A program made the position numbers and the translations under genes. From DASTFP01 sp963744345 (GTDB taxonomy: Bacteria > Verrucomicrobiota > Verrucomicrobiia > Chthoniobacterales > Terrimicrobiaceae), in assembly GCA_963744345.1 (NCBI GenBank), contig CAVUTD010000023.1:186001-250000 (forward strand): 64,000 nucleotides of DNA, in the 5' to 3' direction. The number at the start of each line of letters is the position of its first letter. Within the stretch, counting starts at the first letter, position 1. A model generated the notes under the pieces. The model was not told the origin of the DNA and searched no databases. It saw only the letters and a program-made list of their open reading frames with translations. Of this stretch, positions 18,701 through 27,285 are shown piece after piece.

Positions 18701-18847
18701 GCGTCGCGCCGTTGCCATACGCGCAACAAGGGCCGCCACAAACGGTTGTGCGGCCTCGGCCACTTCGTGGAAGCGTGGCCGCAATTCCCCATCCAAGGCG
18801 GCCTTGGCTCGCGCGAAGATCGCTTCACGTGCAGAGGAACTGTTCAC
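15716..18847 (-). CDS. mfd: Transcription-repair coupling factor Mfd
   Basis: Mfd removes stalled RNA polymerase from DNA lesions and recruits UvrA. The protein is ~1040 residues. It has an N-terminal UvrB-homology module (RGQFAIRGGIMDVFSWHDSL), the RNA-polymerase-interacting domain (EFEPGDYVVHLEHGIGRYEG), a RecG-like helicase with Walker A GDVGFGKTEVAIRAVFKAV and box DEEQRFGVKHKE, motif VI QLRGRVGRSETKAYAYL, and a C-terminal TRCF domain. The frame stays open to 18925, but that end overlaps the aminotransferase gene by ~100 nt. A GTG at 18847 (first residues NSSSAREAIF) gives a shorter, more plausible overlap, although no clear ribosome site is seen. The start is therefore uncertain. Confidence 0.94.
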   Translation of the reverse strand: MNSSSAREAIFARAKAALDGELRPRFHEVAEAAQPFVAALVARMATARRVWMVCSDVRSQENLAAEVIAWIPEARLLPELDAAIGHELLPDPETIAERLEILGLLAQEKPVGPLVIHRAQWEQSVPSDLTFTDSVISFAKGDTVVLLKAGEKLVNAGYERVEQVVIRGQFAIRGGIMDVFSWHDSLPMRLEWDDELVDSIRRFDPDSQMSIGEATSCEILTANFDAKLVPLRTYIREEDLVVDVAAEEETAPIRISADSGEDAKALFPQPFGKFDAGDLVLDSARRERLFRQLEEWRTAGWLVALGAGSEGELERFRELAADEHFEVSAISFLQAPISRGFVFPAARLAVLSDAELFGRSSSLRQQRISHRRERMLAARAAIDFTEFEPGDYVVHLEHGIGRYEGLQEMSDDGGAEVLCLEYARGARLYVPLDQAWQIARYVGVGKRHPELSELGDGRWARAREKARRSIFDYATRMLRVQAARDTSPGFSFGPDTHWQKEFEDAFPFEETADQLRAIIETKQDMESERPMDRLICGDVGFGKTEVAIRAVFKAVMGGKQAALLAPTTVLAQQHYQTLRERMSDYPVTIELLSRFRTAAEQKRVLVGLANGSIDVVVATHRLVSPDVRFRDIGLLVVDEEQRFGVKHKELLKEQFHQVDVLTLSATPIPRTLYLALMGARDMSLIETPPPNRQPVETIVSAYDERLFRDAIQRELVRGGQIFFLHNRVQTIERIAKRIGELCPRARVVIGHGQMSEHELESVMRAFVAGDADVLVSTTIIESGLDIPNANTIVIDRADLFGLADLYQLRGRVGRSETKAYAYLMLPRDLMGTARKRVSAIKQYSNLGSGFKVAMRDLEIRGAGNLLGTAQSGHIIAVGFDLYCKLLRQAVETLSGRSRKRKPPAGLRLDFLSTEEVRWSRGPSEFAGAFLPATYIADSRTRIACYRRLAECEEREAIDQLHVEWRDRFGPLPLQAQNALLTATIRIEAGQKRISMVEVRERRLMLTRRNELLQENGRFPRLTAPDPDSRLREVLSKLETIPFP

Positions 18848-19622
18848 GATACGCAGCTGCCAGGGCCGTTCCTCTGGATCGCGACGGCAGGCAGCGCCCC
18901 TCAATTTCAGCGACGGGCATGACACCGAGCCGGCTGTTTGTCAAAAAGCATTCATCGGCCACTCTGATGTCTTCGACGGAAAGGATTGACTCGTCAACGG
19001 GCGTCATCGCCATGATCCATCCTCTGACTACCCCGCAGCGAGCGCCGAGGCGAGCCGGGGGTGTCTGCACTCGCGAGTCAAAGACAAAAAAGACGTTAGC
19101 CATCGAAGCCGAGAGCACGACGCCTTCCGAATTCTGCATGATGACCTCGTCCAAACCACCTTCTTTCGCGCGTGCCAGCGCCTTCACGCGAGGCCAATAG
19201 TTGCCTGTCTTCCATCCACCAAGCACGGCGAAGCTCGGTTCCTGCGAGATCCCGATTCGCGCTCCCCGCTCCGCCTCTTCAGGCTGCGGAAATTCAGCCG
19301 ATTCGAAGAGTGCAAATATTCGACAATCAACCGCCGAGGCGCTTGGGGTTCCGTCCCCGGCCGTGACATAAACACGAAGCAGACCGTCGGTTAGACCTTC
19401 CAGAGCGGTGAGAGCTTCGATCTTATCGGCTCGGAATCCAGCTTCCGTGCAAGCTGCCTGCAGGGCCGCCAGGTGCTGCTCCAGGAAGAGAATCTTGCCG
19501 TGACGCACAGCAAGGGTTTCGAAGACGCTCATCCCGTATCGGAACCCGCGGTCGGTCAACGGAATCACTGCACCCTCGCGAAATGATCCCTTCACGAGAG
19601 TCCAAGCGCGAAAGCCGCTCAC
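18825..19622 (-). CDS. Class-IV aminotransferase (branched-chain / 4-amino-4-deoxychorismate lyase family)
   Basis: The 265-residue PLP fold-type-IV enzyme opens with DRGFRYGMSVFETLAVRHGK, the usual start of ADC lyase and branched-chain aminotransferase proteins. The Schiff-base Lys lies in GWKTGNYWPRVKALARAKE, and the later NSEGVVLSASMANVFFVFD and ECFLTNSRLGVMPVAEIEGR are canonical. ADC lyase (PabC, folate synthesis) is the most likely role given the size. The GTG start at 19622 overlaps the stop of the sigma-54 activator gene (GTGA), and its end overlaps mfd. It is thus tightly embedded in the minus-strand operon. Confidence 0.88.
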   Translation of the reverse strand: MSGFRAWTLVKGSFREGAVIPLTDRGFRYGMSVFETLAVRHGKILFLEQHLAALQAACTEAGFRADKIEALTALEGLTDGLLRVYVTAGDGTPSASAVDCRIFALFESAEFPQPEEAERGARIGISQEPSFAVLGGWKTGNYWPRVKALARAKEGGLDEVIMQNSEGVVLSASMANVFFVFDSRVQTPPARLGARCGVVRGWIMAMTPVDESILSVEDIRVADECFLTNSRLGVMPVAEIEGRCLPSRSRGTALAAAYREQFLCT

Positions 19623-21046
19623 TCCTCCTCGGCAACTTTGAGCGCTCCATTGCGCTCGAGCCGCTTGCGGAGCGTCGCCCGAGTGATGCCGAGAAGTTTG
19701 GCGGCGCGAACCTGGTTATTATTGGTTTTGCGCATCGCACGCAGGGTAAACTCTCGCTCCAACCAGGGTAAAAGCTCGATAGAAGGGTTCATCGTGGCTG
19801 CATTGAACAGCGATTCGAGGGCATTCTCCACGGTATTGTCGTCCTCACTCGTGATACTTTCCGCAGGTAAAACGGACACCTGGCCGAGCGGAATGTCTTT
19901 GGGCAAGAGCACGTCGGCCGTTGCGAGAACCGAGGCTCGCTGGATCGTATTCTCGAGCTCCCGGACGTTTCCCGGCCACGGATAGGTCTCGAGAACTCGA
20001 GCGGCTTCTTCGGAAAGTTTGAGGGGAGGCCGATGCTTTTGGTGAGCAATCTTCTGAAGAAAGTATTCCGCCAATTGACGGATATCCTCCTGCCGGGAGC
20101 GCAACGGAGGCAGATGGATACGCACGACGTTCAAGCGATAGAACAAATCCTCGCGAAACTTTTTCTGCGCGACCTCTTCTTCGAGATTCTTGTTGGTTGC
20201 GCAGACGATACGAACATCGGCACGGATCATCTGATTCCCGCCCACACGCGAGAACTCGCCCTCTTGCAGCACGCGGAGAATCTTGCTTTGCACCTGCAGG
20301 GGCATTTCCCCAATTTCATCAAGAAAGAGGGTCCCATTGTCGCTCTGCTCAAAACGTCCAATTCGTTGACTGTGCGCCCCAGTAAAAGAGCCTTTCTCGT
20401 GTCCGAAAAGCTCACTCTCCAGGAGGTTTTCGGGGATGGCTGCGCAATTGATGGCCAAAAAACTTTTGTCGCTGCGCGCGCTATAATTGTGGATAGCCCG
20501 CGCGACCAGCTCCTTCCCCGACCCACTCTCGCCAGTAATCATCACGGGCACGTCGCTCGCCGCAACACGCCCAATCATCTTGAAGACCTGCTGCATGGCA
20601 TCGGATCTCCCGACAATCTCGTCCTGATGCTGTTCCACGGTGAGGACCGGCTTGAAGGTGTTGGCCGCCTTGAGCTCGGCGGTCGCTTTCAAAGCGGAAT
20701 CCACCACAATTTTTAGATTGAACGGCAACTGCTCCTTGCGCACGAAATCGAAGGCGCCCATTTTCATGGCTTCGATGACGTTTTGGTTGGTGGCAAAGGC
20801 GCTCACGATGACGACCATGGCGTTTGGAGAATGTTTGCGAATACGGCCAAGCAACTCGATGCCCGAGAAAGGACTCAAATTCAATTCCGCCATGACCAGC
20901 TCAGGCGCCTCCATCGAAAAGGTCTTATATGCAGCATCGGCGGAGACCTCGGTGAGCACACGCGTTCCGGTCGATTCGAGCAGATGCTTTGCCCAATCAA
21001 GAAAATCGGTCTCCTGATCGACAAGCAGAATAGATTGTTTGCCCAT
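19619..21046 (-). CDS. Sigma-54-dependent response regulator, NtrC type, with Glu at the phosphorylation site
   Basis: The 475-residue protein has a receiver domain (residues 1-120), an AAA+ activator domain (~150-385) and a C-terminal Fis-type helix-turn-helix (NNNQVRAAKLLGITRATLRK). The AAA+ part has Walker A ITGESGSGKELVARAIH, the sigma-54-contacting loop as GSFTGA, Walker B GTLFLDEIGEMPLQV and the sensor segment YPWPGNVRELENTIQRA. In the receiver, the phospho-acceptor Asp is replaced by Glu54 (LVMAELNLSPFSG) and the acidic pair reads DQ instead of DD. Signalling by phosphorylation therefore seems impaired or bypassed. No histidine kinase is adjacent. The gene overlaps the aminotransferase downstream. 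Confidence 0.93.
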   Translation of the reverse strand: MGKQSILLVDQETDFLDWAKHLLESTGTRVLTEVSADAAYKTFSMEAPELVMAELNLSPFSGIELLGRIRKHSPNAMVVIVSAFATNQNVIEAMKMGAFDFVRKEQLPFNLKIVVDSALKATAELKAANTFKPVLTVEQHQDEIVGRSDAMQQVFKMIGRVAASDVPVMITGESGSGKELVARAIHNYSARSDKSFLAINCAAIPENLLESELFGHEKGSFTGAHSQRIGRFEQSDNGTLFLDEIGEMPLQVQSKILRVLQEGEFSRVGGNQMIRADVRIVCATNKNLEEEVAQKKFREDLFYRLNVVRIHLPPLRSRQEDIRQLAEYFLQKIAHQKHRPPLKLSEEAARVLETYPWPGNVRELENTIQRASVLATADVLLPKDIPLGQVSVLPAESITSEDDNTVENALESLFNAATMNPSIELLPWLEREFTLRAMRKTNNNQVRAAKLLGITRATLRKRLERNGALKVAEEE

Positions 21047-21163
21047 AATGAGGAAAGTGCCTAAAAATCTACAGAATTGTCTTGGGCAAGAAGTGGAGCA
21101 TGGCGATTAAGGTAGAACGCTTTCAGGATGCCTCAAGAAGTATAAGAAGCAACAGATTTGGCT

Positions 21164-21865
21164 TCACACCCCGCCATAACGGCGACTTCTCTGGCTAAAA
21201 TCGTGCAATGCATTCAGAAAATCTATCTTGCGGAAATCCGGCCACAACTTTGGAGTGACGTGAATTTCAGTATAGCTCAGCTGCCAAAGTAGAAAATTGG
21301 ACAGTCGCATCTCGCCTGAGGTTCGTATGAGAATATCCGGGTCTGGGATAGCGGCGGTGTAGAGTCGGTCGCTGAAGAGGGTCTGGGAGACATCCTCTTC
21401 ATCCAGCTTTCCCGCTCGCGCATCGCCGACGATGCTCTTGACGGCATCGACAATCTCGGCTCGACCGCTGTAGCTCAAGGCTAAGATGAGCGTAAGCCCG
21501 GTGTTAGCTGAGGTAGTGGCGATGGCTTCAGCGAGCTTGCGTTGGCAGACCTCCGGTAGCTCGATGAGACGGCCGATAGCTCGCAGACGCACGCCTTTTT
21601 CGAGCATTTCTGCAAGTCTGTCGTCCAGGAACCGTTCCAGGAGCTTCATCAAGCCCTGGACCTCTGCGGGTGGGCGTTTCCAATTCTCCAACGAGAAGGC
21701 GTAGAGGGTGAGATATTGCACACCGCTCTCAATGGCTGCGTCAACGCACTCGCGGATGGATTTAGCCCCTTGTTCATGCCCGGCCAAACGAGGCAGCCCC
21801 CTTTGTTGCGCCCATCGGCCATTACCGTCCATGATGATCGCTACGTGACGGGGAACGGCATTCAC
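21164..21865 (-). CDS. uppS: Isoprenyl transferase (undecaprenyl diphosphate synthase)
   Basis: UppS makes the C55 lipid carrier for peptidoglycan and O-antigen from FPP and IPP. The 233-residue protein shows the complete cis-prenyltransferase signature: AIIMDGNGRWAQQRGLPRLA with the catalytic Asp, GAKSIRECVDAAIESGVQYL, LYAFSLENWKRPPAEV, LALSYSGRAEIVDAV and the C-terminal DILIRTSGEMRLSNFLLWQL. The length is normal. It lies 16 nt downstream of purA on the same strand. No cdsA or dxr follows as in many genomes; the next gene is the sigma-54 activator after a 117-nt gap. Confidence 0.95.
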   Translation of the reverse strand: MNAVPRHVAIIMDGNGRWAQQRGLPRLAGHEQGAKSIRECVDAAIESGVQYLTLYAFSLENWKRPPAEVQGLMKLLERFLDDRLAEMLEKGVRLRAIGRLIELPEVCQRKLAEAIATTSANTGLTLILALSYSGRAEIVDAVKSIVGDARAGKLDEEDVSQTLFSDRLYTAAIPDPDILIRTSGEMRLSNFLLWQLSYTEIHVTPKLWPDFRKIDFLNALHDFSQRSRRYGGV

Positions 21866-21880
21866 AGACGCTTTACTGAA

Positions 21881-23149
21881 CTAAAGACGAATCGTCTGCT
21901 CGCGATCGGCCCCCACGCTCACTAGGGAGAGCTTGGCGCCAGTCAGAGAGGCAATCCTTTTGAGGTACATTCTCGCTCTTGCCGGAAGAGCATCAAAAGT
22001 CTTGATACCTTGAGTAGACTTCTTCCAGCCCGGCATTTCGATCAGAATCGGCACACAGCGTTTGAGTTGGCGAAGGTCGCACGGCGGAACGGAAAGCGTT
22101 TTTCCTCCAAGCCTATAGGCGACGCAGACCTTGATGCGTTCGACTTGGTCAAGCCCGTCGAGGTTGGTTACAGCCAACTCATCGATCCCATTAATCATGG
22201 AAGAGTACCGCGTAGCCACCGAATCAAACCATCCACATCGCCTGGGTCGTCCCGTCGTCGCGCCGAATTCCCGTCCCATTTTGTGAAGCATGTCGGAAAT
22301 CTCCTTGTTTTCGGTAGGAAAGGGCCCCTCACCCACGCGTGTCGTGTAGGCCTTCATCACGCCGATGACCCGGTTGATATGATGCGGCGGAACACCGGTG
22401 CCCGTGCACGCTCCCCCGGCAGTGGTGTTTGACGATGTTACATAAGGATAGGTGCCGTGGTCCAGATCGAGAAAGGTTCCCTGAGCTCCTTCAAAAAGGA
22501 GTTCCTTGCCCGCTTTGATAGCTTTGTGCAAGTATACGACGGTATTCGTGATGAATGGCGCCAGCTTGCGGCCGGCGGAGAGGTAGGCACTGTTTACTTG
22601 GGCGAAGTCGATCGGGTTCTCCCCAAAGGCCTGCAAGATTGTGTTATTCTCCTCGATCTTGGCGTAAAGCTTCTCTGAGAACGCCTTTGGTCGCAGGAGA
22701 TCTCCCATCCTCAAACCAGTGCGCTCGACCTTGTCGCCATAGCATGGACCGATTCCACGCTTAGTCGTGCCAATTTTCTTATCGCCTTTAACGCGTTCGC
22801 GGCATTCGTCCAGCAATCGGTGGTACGGGAAGACGACATGCGCGCAATCGCTGATAAGCAGATTCGTGCCGACGTTGATCCGTTGCCTGCGCAGGCCGTC
22901 AAGTTCTCGGACGAGATCGACGGGATCGACGACGACGCCATTGCCAATAACGCATGTCTTGCCCGAGCGTAGAATTCCGGAAGGAATCAGGTGCAGCACG
23001 AACTTAGTGTCTCCGATGACTACGGTGTGGCCGGCGTTGTTCCCCCCTTGGCTGCGCACGACGATATCGGCTTCATCAGTAAGAAAATCGATGATCTTTC
23101 CCTTGCCTTCATCTCCCCACTGCGCTCCGACCAGAATCGTATTTGGCAT
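21881..23149 (-). CDS. purA: Adenylosuccinate synthetase
   Basis: PurA joins aspartate to IMP with GTP in AMP synthesis. The 422-residue protein starts with ILVGAQWGDEGKGKIIDFL, containing the catalytic Asp and the P-loop. It has QGGNNAGHTVVIG, the IMP-site KRGIGPCYGDKVERTGLRMG, FEGAQGTFLDLDHGTYPYVT and TTGRPRRCGWFD, all at expected spacing. The ATG at 23149 is the first methionine of the conserved domain. It heads the minus-strand block and is divergent from the DUF983 gene, so the 98-nt gap at 23150-23247 must hold promoters for both directions. Confidence 0.96.
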   Translation of the reverse strand: MPNTILVGAQWGDEGKGKIIDFLTDEADIVVRSQGGNNAGHTVVIGDTKFVLHLIPSGILRSGKTCVIGNGVVVDPVDLVRELDGLRRQRINVGTNLLISDCAHVVFPYHRLLDECRERVKGDKKIGTTKRGIGPCYGDKVERTGLRMGDLLRPKAFSEKLYAKIEENNTILQAFGENPIDFAQVNSAYLSAGRKLAPFITNTVVYLHKAIKAGKELLFEGAQGTFLDLDHGTYPYVTSSNTTAGGACTGTGVPPHHINRVIGVMKAYTTRVGEGPFPTENKEISDMLHKMGREFGATTGRPRRCGWFDSVATRYSSMINGIDELAVTNLDGLDQVERIKVCVAYRLGGKTLSVPPCDLRQLKRCVPILIEMPGWKKSTQGIKTFDALPARARMYLKRIASLTGAKLSLVSVGADREQTIRL

Positions 23150-23247
23150 AACGCGAAAACTCGCCAGTATTGTCGTTCGCTTGCACCTCGCTCAAGATAA
23201 ATCAATCCGTGCTTTGCGTGGCGGGCCTGAGGGCGTATCCTGCCAGC

Positions 23248-23757
23248 GTGAATGAGCCGCGCACGACGGCCACGGCCTGGCGCTACTTGTGCCGCGCGAT
23301 TCGATTGCGTTGTCCCGCCTGCGGGATCAGTCCGATCTTTATCGCCGTGAAGCGCGTCCGAAGGTTGCGAGATTGGTTTACGCCCCTTGATGGCTGTCCT
23401 CGTTGCGGGTATCCCTACGAGCGAGAACCAGGCTACTACCTGATTCCGATTTGGGCGATCAACTACGGCGTCGGCAGTGTCATCGGGCTGGGGATCTACG
23501 GCTTGCTGGAATGGAAGTTCGATCTTCCGATCTGGGAGCTTCTCGCAGCCGTTCTCGTTCCAGTTTTCTTGTTCAGCCTTTTATTCGCGCGCCACTCCAA
23601 GGCGCTCTTTCTGGCGCTCGATCTCTTTTTTGATCCCCACGAGAAAGGAGGCGGCAATGATGGTGGCAATGTGCCTGCCAAGCCTCGCGGACCGCTAGGA
23701 GACGATCCTTCAAGAAAGCCTGAGCCCTCTTGCGATCCCAGCGACCTGGTGCGATAA
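23248..23757 (+). CDS. DUF983 membrane protein with two CxxC pairs
   Basis: The protein is ~169 residues if started at GTG 23248 (NEPRTTATAW). It has two zinc-ribbon-like pairs, LRCPACGISPIF and DGCPRCGYPYEREPGYY, followed by two membrane helices (PIWAINYGVGSVIGLGIYGL and WELLAAVLVPVFLFSLLFAR). This is the DUF983 layout. The C-terminal tail is Gly/Pro-rich and probably disordered. Some DUF983 proteins are linked to cytochrome oxidase assembly loci, but here the neighbours are purA and a LAB_N protein, so no role can be inferred. A TTG at 23170 would add 26 unconserved residues. Confidence 0.8.
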   Translation: MNEPRTTATAWRYLCRAIRLRCPACGISPIFIAVKRVRRLRDWFTPLDGCPRCGYPYEREPGYYLIPIWAINYGVGSVIGLGIYGLLEWKFDLPIWELLAAVLVPVFLFSLLFARHSKALFLALDLFFDPHEKGGGNDGGNVPAKPRGPLGDDPSRKPEPSCDPSDLVR

Positions 23758-23770
23758 GGCTCGCCCCAGC

Positions 23771-24343
23771 ATGCGAAGTCTCCGCTTTCTCCCGCTCCTT
23801 TTTTTTTGCTGCGCCACACTTGGCGCAGAGCCGCTTGATCGAATTGGCAGCCCTGTTGACGGTTCCATAGTTCCACATTCCGAGATTCGCTTTAAAGTGT
23901 CGCTCGCCGGCGCGAAGGACAACGTGAAGGTGGCCAAGCTCAAGGACGGCTCGCTCGTTTATATTATCAAACGCTTGGGCGCGGGCACCGATCGAATGCT
24001 TACGCCTGAGGAATTCTCAAAATTTTATTACGATCAGCAGACCGCCCGAGGCTGGTTGTTCACCATCCTCAACGTGACAGGCCCCATTGGCTTGATTTGG
24101 GTTGCGATTGGTTTGTTCGGCCAACTGCTTTTCACCGGTCGCATGCTTGTTCAGTGGTTTTCAAGTGAGAGAAGCAAACGTTCGATCGTGCCGGTTTCAT
24201 TTTGGTGGATGAGCCTTATTGGAGCCTCGATGCTTCTCATCTACTTCATTTGGCGCCGAGATATCGTCGGAATTCTCGGGCAGGCAACTGGCTGGATCAT
24301 TTATGTCCGAAATCTCGCTTTGATCAGACGATCGCGCGGATAA
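23771..24343 (+). CDS. LAB_N domain membrane protein (lipid-A-disaccharide synthase N-terminal-like)
   Basis: The 190-residue protein has a probable signal peptide (LRFLPLLFFCCATLG), a ~60-residue periplasmic segment, and then the LAB_N domain with three helices: GPIGLIWVAIGLFGQLLFTG, VSFWWMSLIGASMLLIYFIW and VGILGQATGWIIYVRNLALI. The motif MLVQWFSSERSKRSIVPVSF is the hallmark of the family. LAB_N proteins are found fused to LpxB or as stand-alone proteins near glycolipid genes; the exact function is unknown. It follows the DUF983 gene by 13 nt and is probably co-transcribed with it. Confidence 0.85.
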   Translation: MRSLRFLPLLFFCCATLGAEPLDRIGSPVDGSIVPHSEIRFKVSLAGAKDNVKVAKLKDGSLVYIIKRLGAGTDRMLTPEEFSKFYYDQQTARGWLFTILNVTGPIGLIWVAIGLFGQLLFTGRMLVQWFSSERSKRSIVPVSFWWMSLIGASMLLIYFIWRRDIVGILGQATGWIIYVRNLALIRRSRG

Positions 24344-24527
24344 TGCAGAGCTCAGGAGCCTTAGGCGCAGTGTGGGGTTGCCACAGTTCCGTTCAAGCTT
24401 AGACTGCATTCCCGGCGAAGAAAGCACTGAGCTGGGCTCGCGACAAGCTTCAGTCAAGGTCCCTTCCGCATCTGACCGTTTGTCATAATCCTTTCTTTTT
24501 CCGCCTTTACTTTGGTAAGAGCGAGCG

Positions 24528-26436
24528 ATGGACGTTGGTTGGCAACCCCTCGGGCGTAATCAGGTCGAAATACGAGAGGGTTTTTGGAAGAGTTGGCGCG
24601 ATCTCATCGGAGAAACAACGCTGGCGCACCAATTTGAGGAGATGCGCGACGGATGGCCACATGGATGCGATGCTTCTTGATCGGAAAATGCACCGGGGGC
24701 GCGAGCTCGCAGATCCTTGGGCGGACGCCGGATATTGGGGTGGCAGCGTTTTCTGGGATTCCGATCTTGCCAAATGGCTCGAGGCCGCCTCTGCGCGCCT
24801 GGAGCAAACACGTGACACAACGTTGGAGGCGCGCATCGACGCGGTCATCGGCCTGTTCGAGCGAGCGCAACTACAGGACGGCTACGTCAACAGCCACATT
24901 CTTACCTGGCGCCCGCAGCATCGATTTAAGAATCTGCGGGATCTGCACGAACTCTATTGCGCCGGTCATTTGATCGAAGCCGCCGTGGTGCATTTCGAGG
25001 CGACCGGAAAGCAGCGGCTCTTGCAAGTCGCGCGGCGTTTTGCAGACCACATTGCCGCGCGTTTTGGTCGCGAGCCGGGCCAGCTTCGGGGTTACTGTGG
25101 ACATCCGGAAATCGAATTGGCGCTTCTTCGCCTTTATCACGCAACCAAGGAACGCCGCTATCTGGATCTGTGCCGGTACTTCATTGACGAACGCGGCGCG
25201 TCGCCAAACTACTTTGATCAGGAGGCCGTTGCGCGGTTGGATTCGCGGCCGTTTCGACCCAATCACCCCGGTTCGCCGTACGCCTACATGCAGGCCCATG
25301 AACCGATACGCAAGCAGACGAAGGTGGTTGGTCATGCAGTTCGGGCGATGTATTTGCTCGCGGCAGCAGCCGGACTGGCATTGGAAGATGGCGATGCCGA
25401 CCTGCTCGCGACCTGCGAACGCCTGTGGCAAGACGTCGTCACGACGAAGCTCTATATCACGGGTGGCATTGGTTCGGCGTCGGAGAATGAGGGGTTCACC
25501 CGCGATTACGACCTCCCAAATGAGAACTCGTATGCCGAGACGTGCGCCTCCATCGGGCTCTTCTTGTTCGGGCATCGAATGCTGCAGGCCCGGCTCGACA
25601 GCCAGTACGGCGACGTCATGGAACGGGCGCTCTACAACAACATCCTGTCTGGCATCAGTTTCGAAGGCCGATGCTTCTTTTATGACAATCCCATGGCGAG
25701 TTCCGGATCGCGCCATCGGGTAAGCTGGCCATGGTGGACACCCTGTTGCCCGCCAAATCTTGCGCGGCTTATAAGTTCGCTTTCCGGGTATCTTTATTCG
25801 CAAAGAGAGGGTGCGCTCGCCGTTCACCACTATGTAACCAGCGAAGCGAAGGCGAATGGAATTACTCTCCGGGTCCGCAGCGGCTTGCCCTATCAAGGAA
25901 ACAACGCGATCGACGTCCAGGTGGAAGCGCCGGTCGAAAAGGCCCTTTCGTTCCGAGTTCCAGATTGGGCCGGGCACTGGGACCTGAAGGTCAATGGGGA
26001 ATCGCTCACGCCGCCGGTGGATAGCGGCTATCTCACCGTGCGGCGAACGTGGGCGCCCGGGGACCGGGTTGAGCTGAATTTCGAGCTGCCAGTCAGGATG
26101 AAATTCTGCCGTTACGAAGTGGATGTTAATCGCGGACGCCTCGCTTTGACCAGAGGCCCGCTGGTTTACTGCCTGGAAGAGGTTGACAACGGACCCGACC
26201 TCGATGCGGTGGCGCTCGCCTCGGATGGTTCGTTTGAGCCCGCAGAACAGCCTGGAATGCCGGGCGGCGTTCTGGCGCTCATCGGCCCAGGGGTTCGTGA
26301 ACGAGCGCAGGCCGATAGCCTTTATGCGGACGAGCCTCCGGCCAAACAGGAAATCAAGGTGACAGCGGTGCCCTATTATGCTTGGAATAACCGTGGGCCC
26401 GGTGAAATGCTGGTTTGGATTCGCCGGGCGAGCTGA
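24528..26436 (+). CDS. GH127 beta-L-arabinofuranosidase, with a probable frameshift near its N terminus
   Basis: The long frame (to 26436) covers nearly all of a GH127 (DUF1680) enzyme: VFWDSDLAKWLEAASARLEQ, NSHILTWRPQHRFKNLRDLH, ELYCAGHLIEAAVVHFEATG, KLYITGGIGSASENEGF, YAETCASIGLFLFGHRML and the Cys motif WWTPCCPPNLARLISSL, which holds the nucleophile in this family. The family's usual first segment (here EIREGFWKSWRDLI, then LAHQFEEMR) is present, but in another frame starting at ATG 24528. That frame ends in TGA at 24668-24670, so a one-base shift is needed around 24640-24665. Either the N terminus is broken, or the sequence has an error. The enzyme releases terminal L-arabinofuranose. It leads the sugar-transport locus. 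Confidence 0.85.
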
Positions 26437-26465
26437 AGTACCCCCAGGTCGGAAAACGGTTTTCT

Positions 26466-27284
26466 ATGACTTCACTCCCAGGACGCTGGTGGATCACCGT
26501 TGCCGTGGTTGTCGTCACAGCCATCCTCCTTTCTCCCTTTTATTGGGTTCTGGTCGGAAGCTTCATGACTCCGGCGGAACTTTTCGGGGTGGATCAGAGC
26601 TTTTGGCCCAGGCATTTTGTCGTCGAGAACTGGTCGAAGGCACTGGAGCGTCTCTGGCCGCATGTTCGAACCAGCCTCCTCGTTAGCACGGTAACGTCGA
26701 TCGGCACGCTTCTTATCACCGCGCCTGCCGCTTACGGGCTCGTTTGGAAAAAGCCTGTCGGACGCACCGCGCTTTCCTCGTTCATGCTCGTAACGCAGAT
26801 GCTCCCGGGAATCGTCTTCGTAATTCCCCTGTTCATCGTTTTCTCCAGGATCAACCTCGTGAATACGCTTCCTGGCCTGATTCTGGCCGACATGACTTTC
26901 ACCGTCCCGTTCGCGCTGATCATGCTCTCGGCTTACATGAAGGAACTGCCTTACGAGCTGGTCGAGGCTGCCATGGTGGACGGGGCGGGTCCGTTCCGTG
27001 CTTTTCTTTCTGTCGTCCTGCCCATCACGCTTCCCGGACTCGTCACCGTCGGAATTTTCAGCTTCCTGATGCCTTGGGGCGATCTTCTCTTTGCTTTGAG
27101 CCTTATTACCGAGAGCAGCTTGCAGCCGCTCACGCTCGAGCTTTACAAGGCGTTTGGGCAATACGGAATCGATTGGGGATTTCTGTTGCCCGGAAGTGTT
27201 CTCACTGCGATTCCGGCTCTCATCTTCGTGATCCTTGCCAGCCGCTTCATCGTGGCGGGCGTCACCCGCGGCGCCGTCAAGTGA
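26466..27284 (+). CDS. Carbohydrate ABC transporter permease, MalG type
   Basis: The ~272-residue protein (ATG 26466; an upstream in-frame start at 26415 would add 17 unconserved residues and overlap the GH127 gene) has six membrane helices. The first is WWITVAVVVVTAILLSPFYW. The permease EAA loop is VEAAMVDGAGPFRAFLSVVL, followed by PITLPGLVTVGIFSFLMPWG, typical of the MalG/UgpE branch. With the following MalF-type permease it would form the membrane channel of a sugar importer. In many operons the MalF-type gene comes first; here the order is reversed. Confidence 0.9.
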   Translation: MTSLPGRWWITVAVVVVTAILLSPFYWVLVGSFMTPAELFGVDQSFWPRHFVVENWSKALERLWPHVRTSLLVSTVTSIGTLLITAPAAYGLVWKKPVGRTALSSFMLVTQMLPGIVFVIPLFIVFSRINLVNTLPGLILADMTFTVPFALIMLSAYMKELPYELVEAAMVDGAGPFRAFLSVVLPITLPGLVTVGIFSFLMPWGDLLFALSLITESSLQPLTLELYKAFGQYGIDWGFLLPGSVLTAIPALIFVILASRFIVAGVTRGAVK

Positions 27285-27285
27285 C

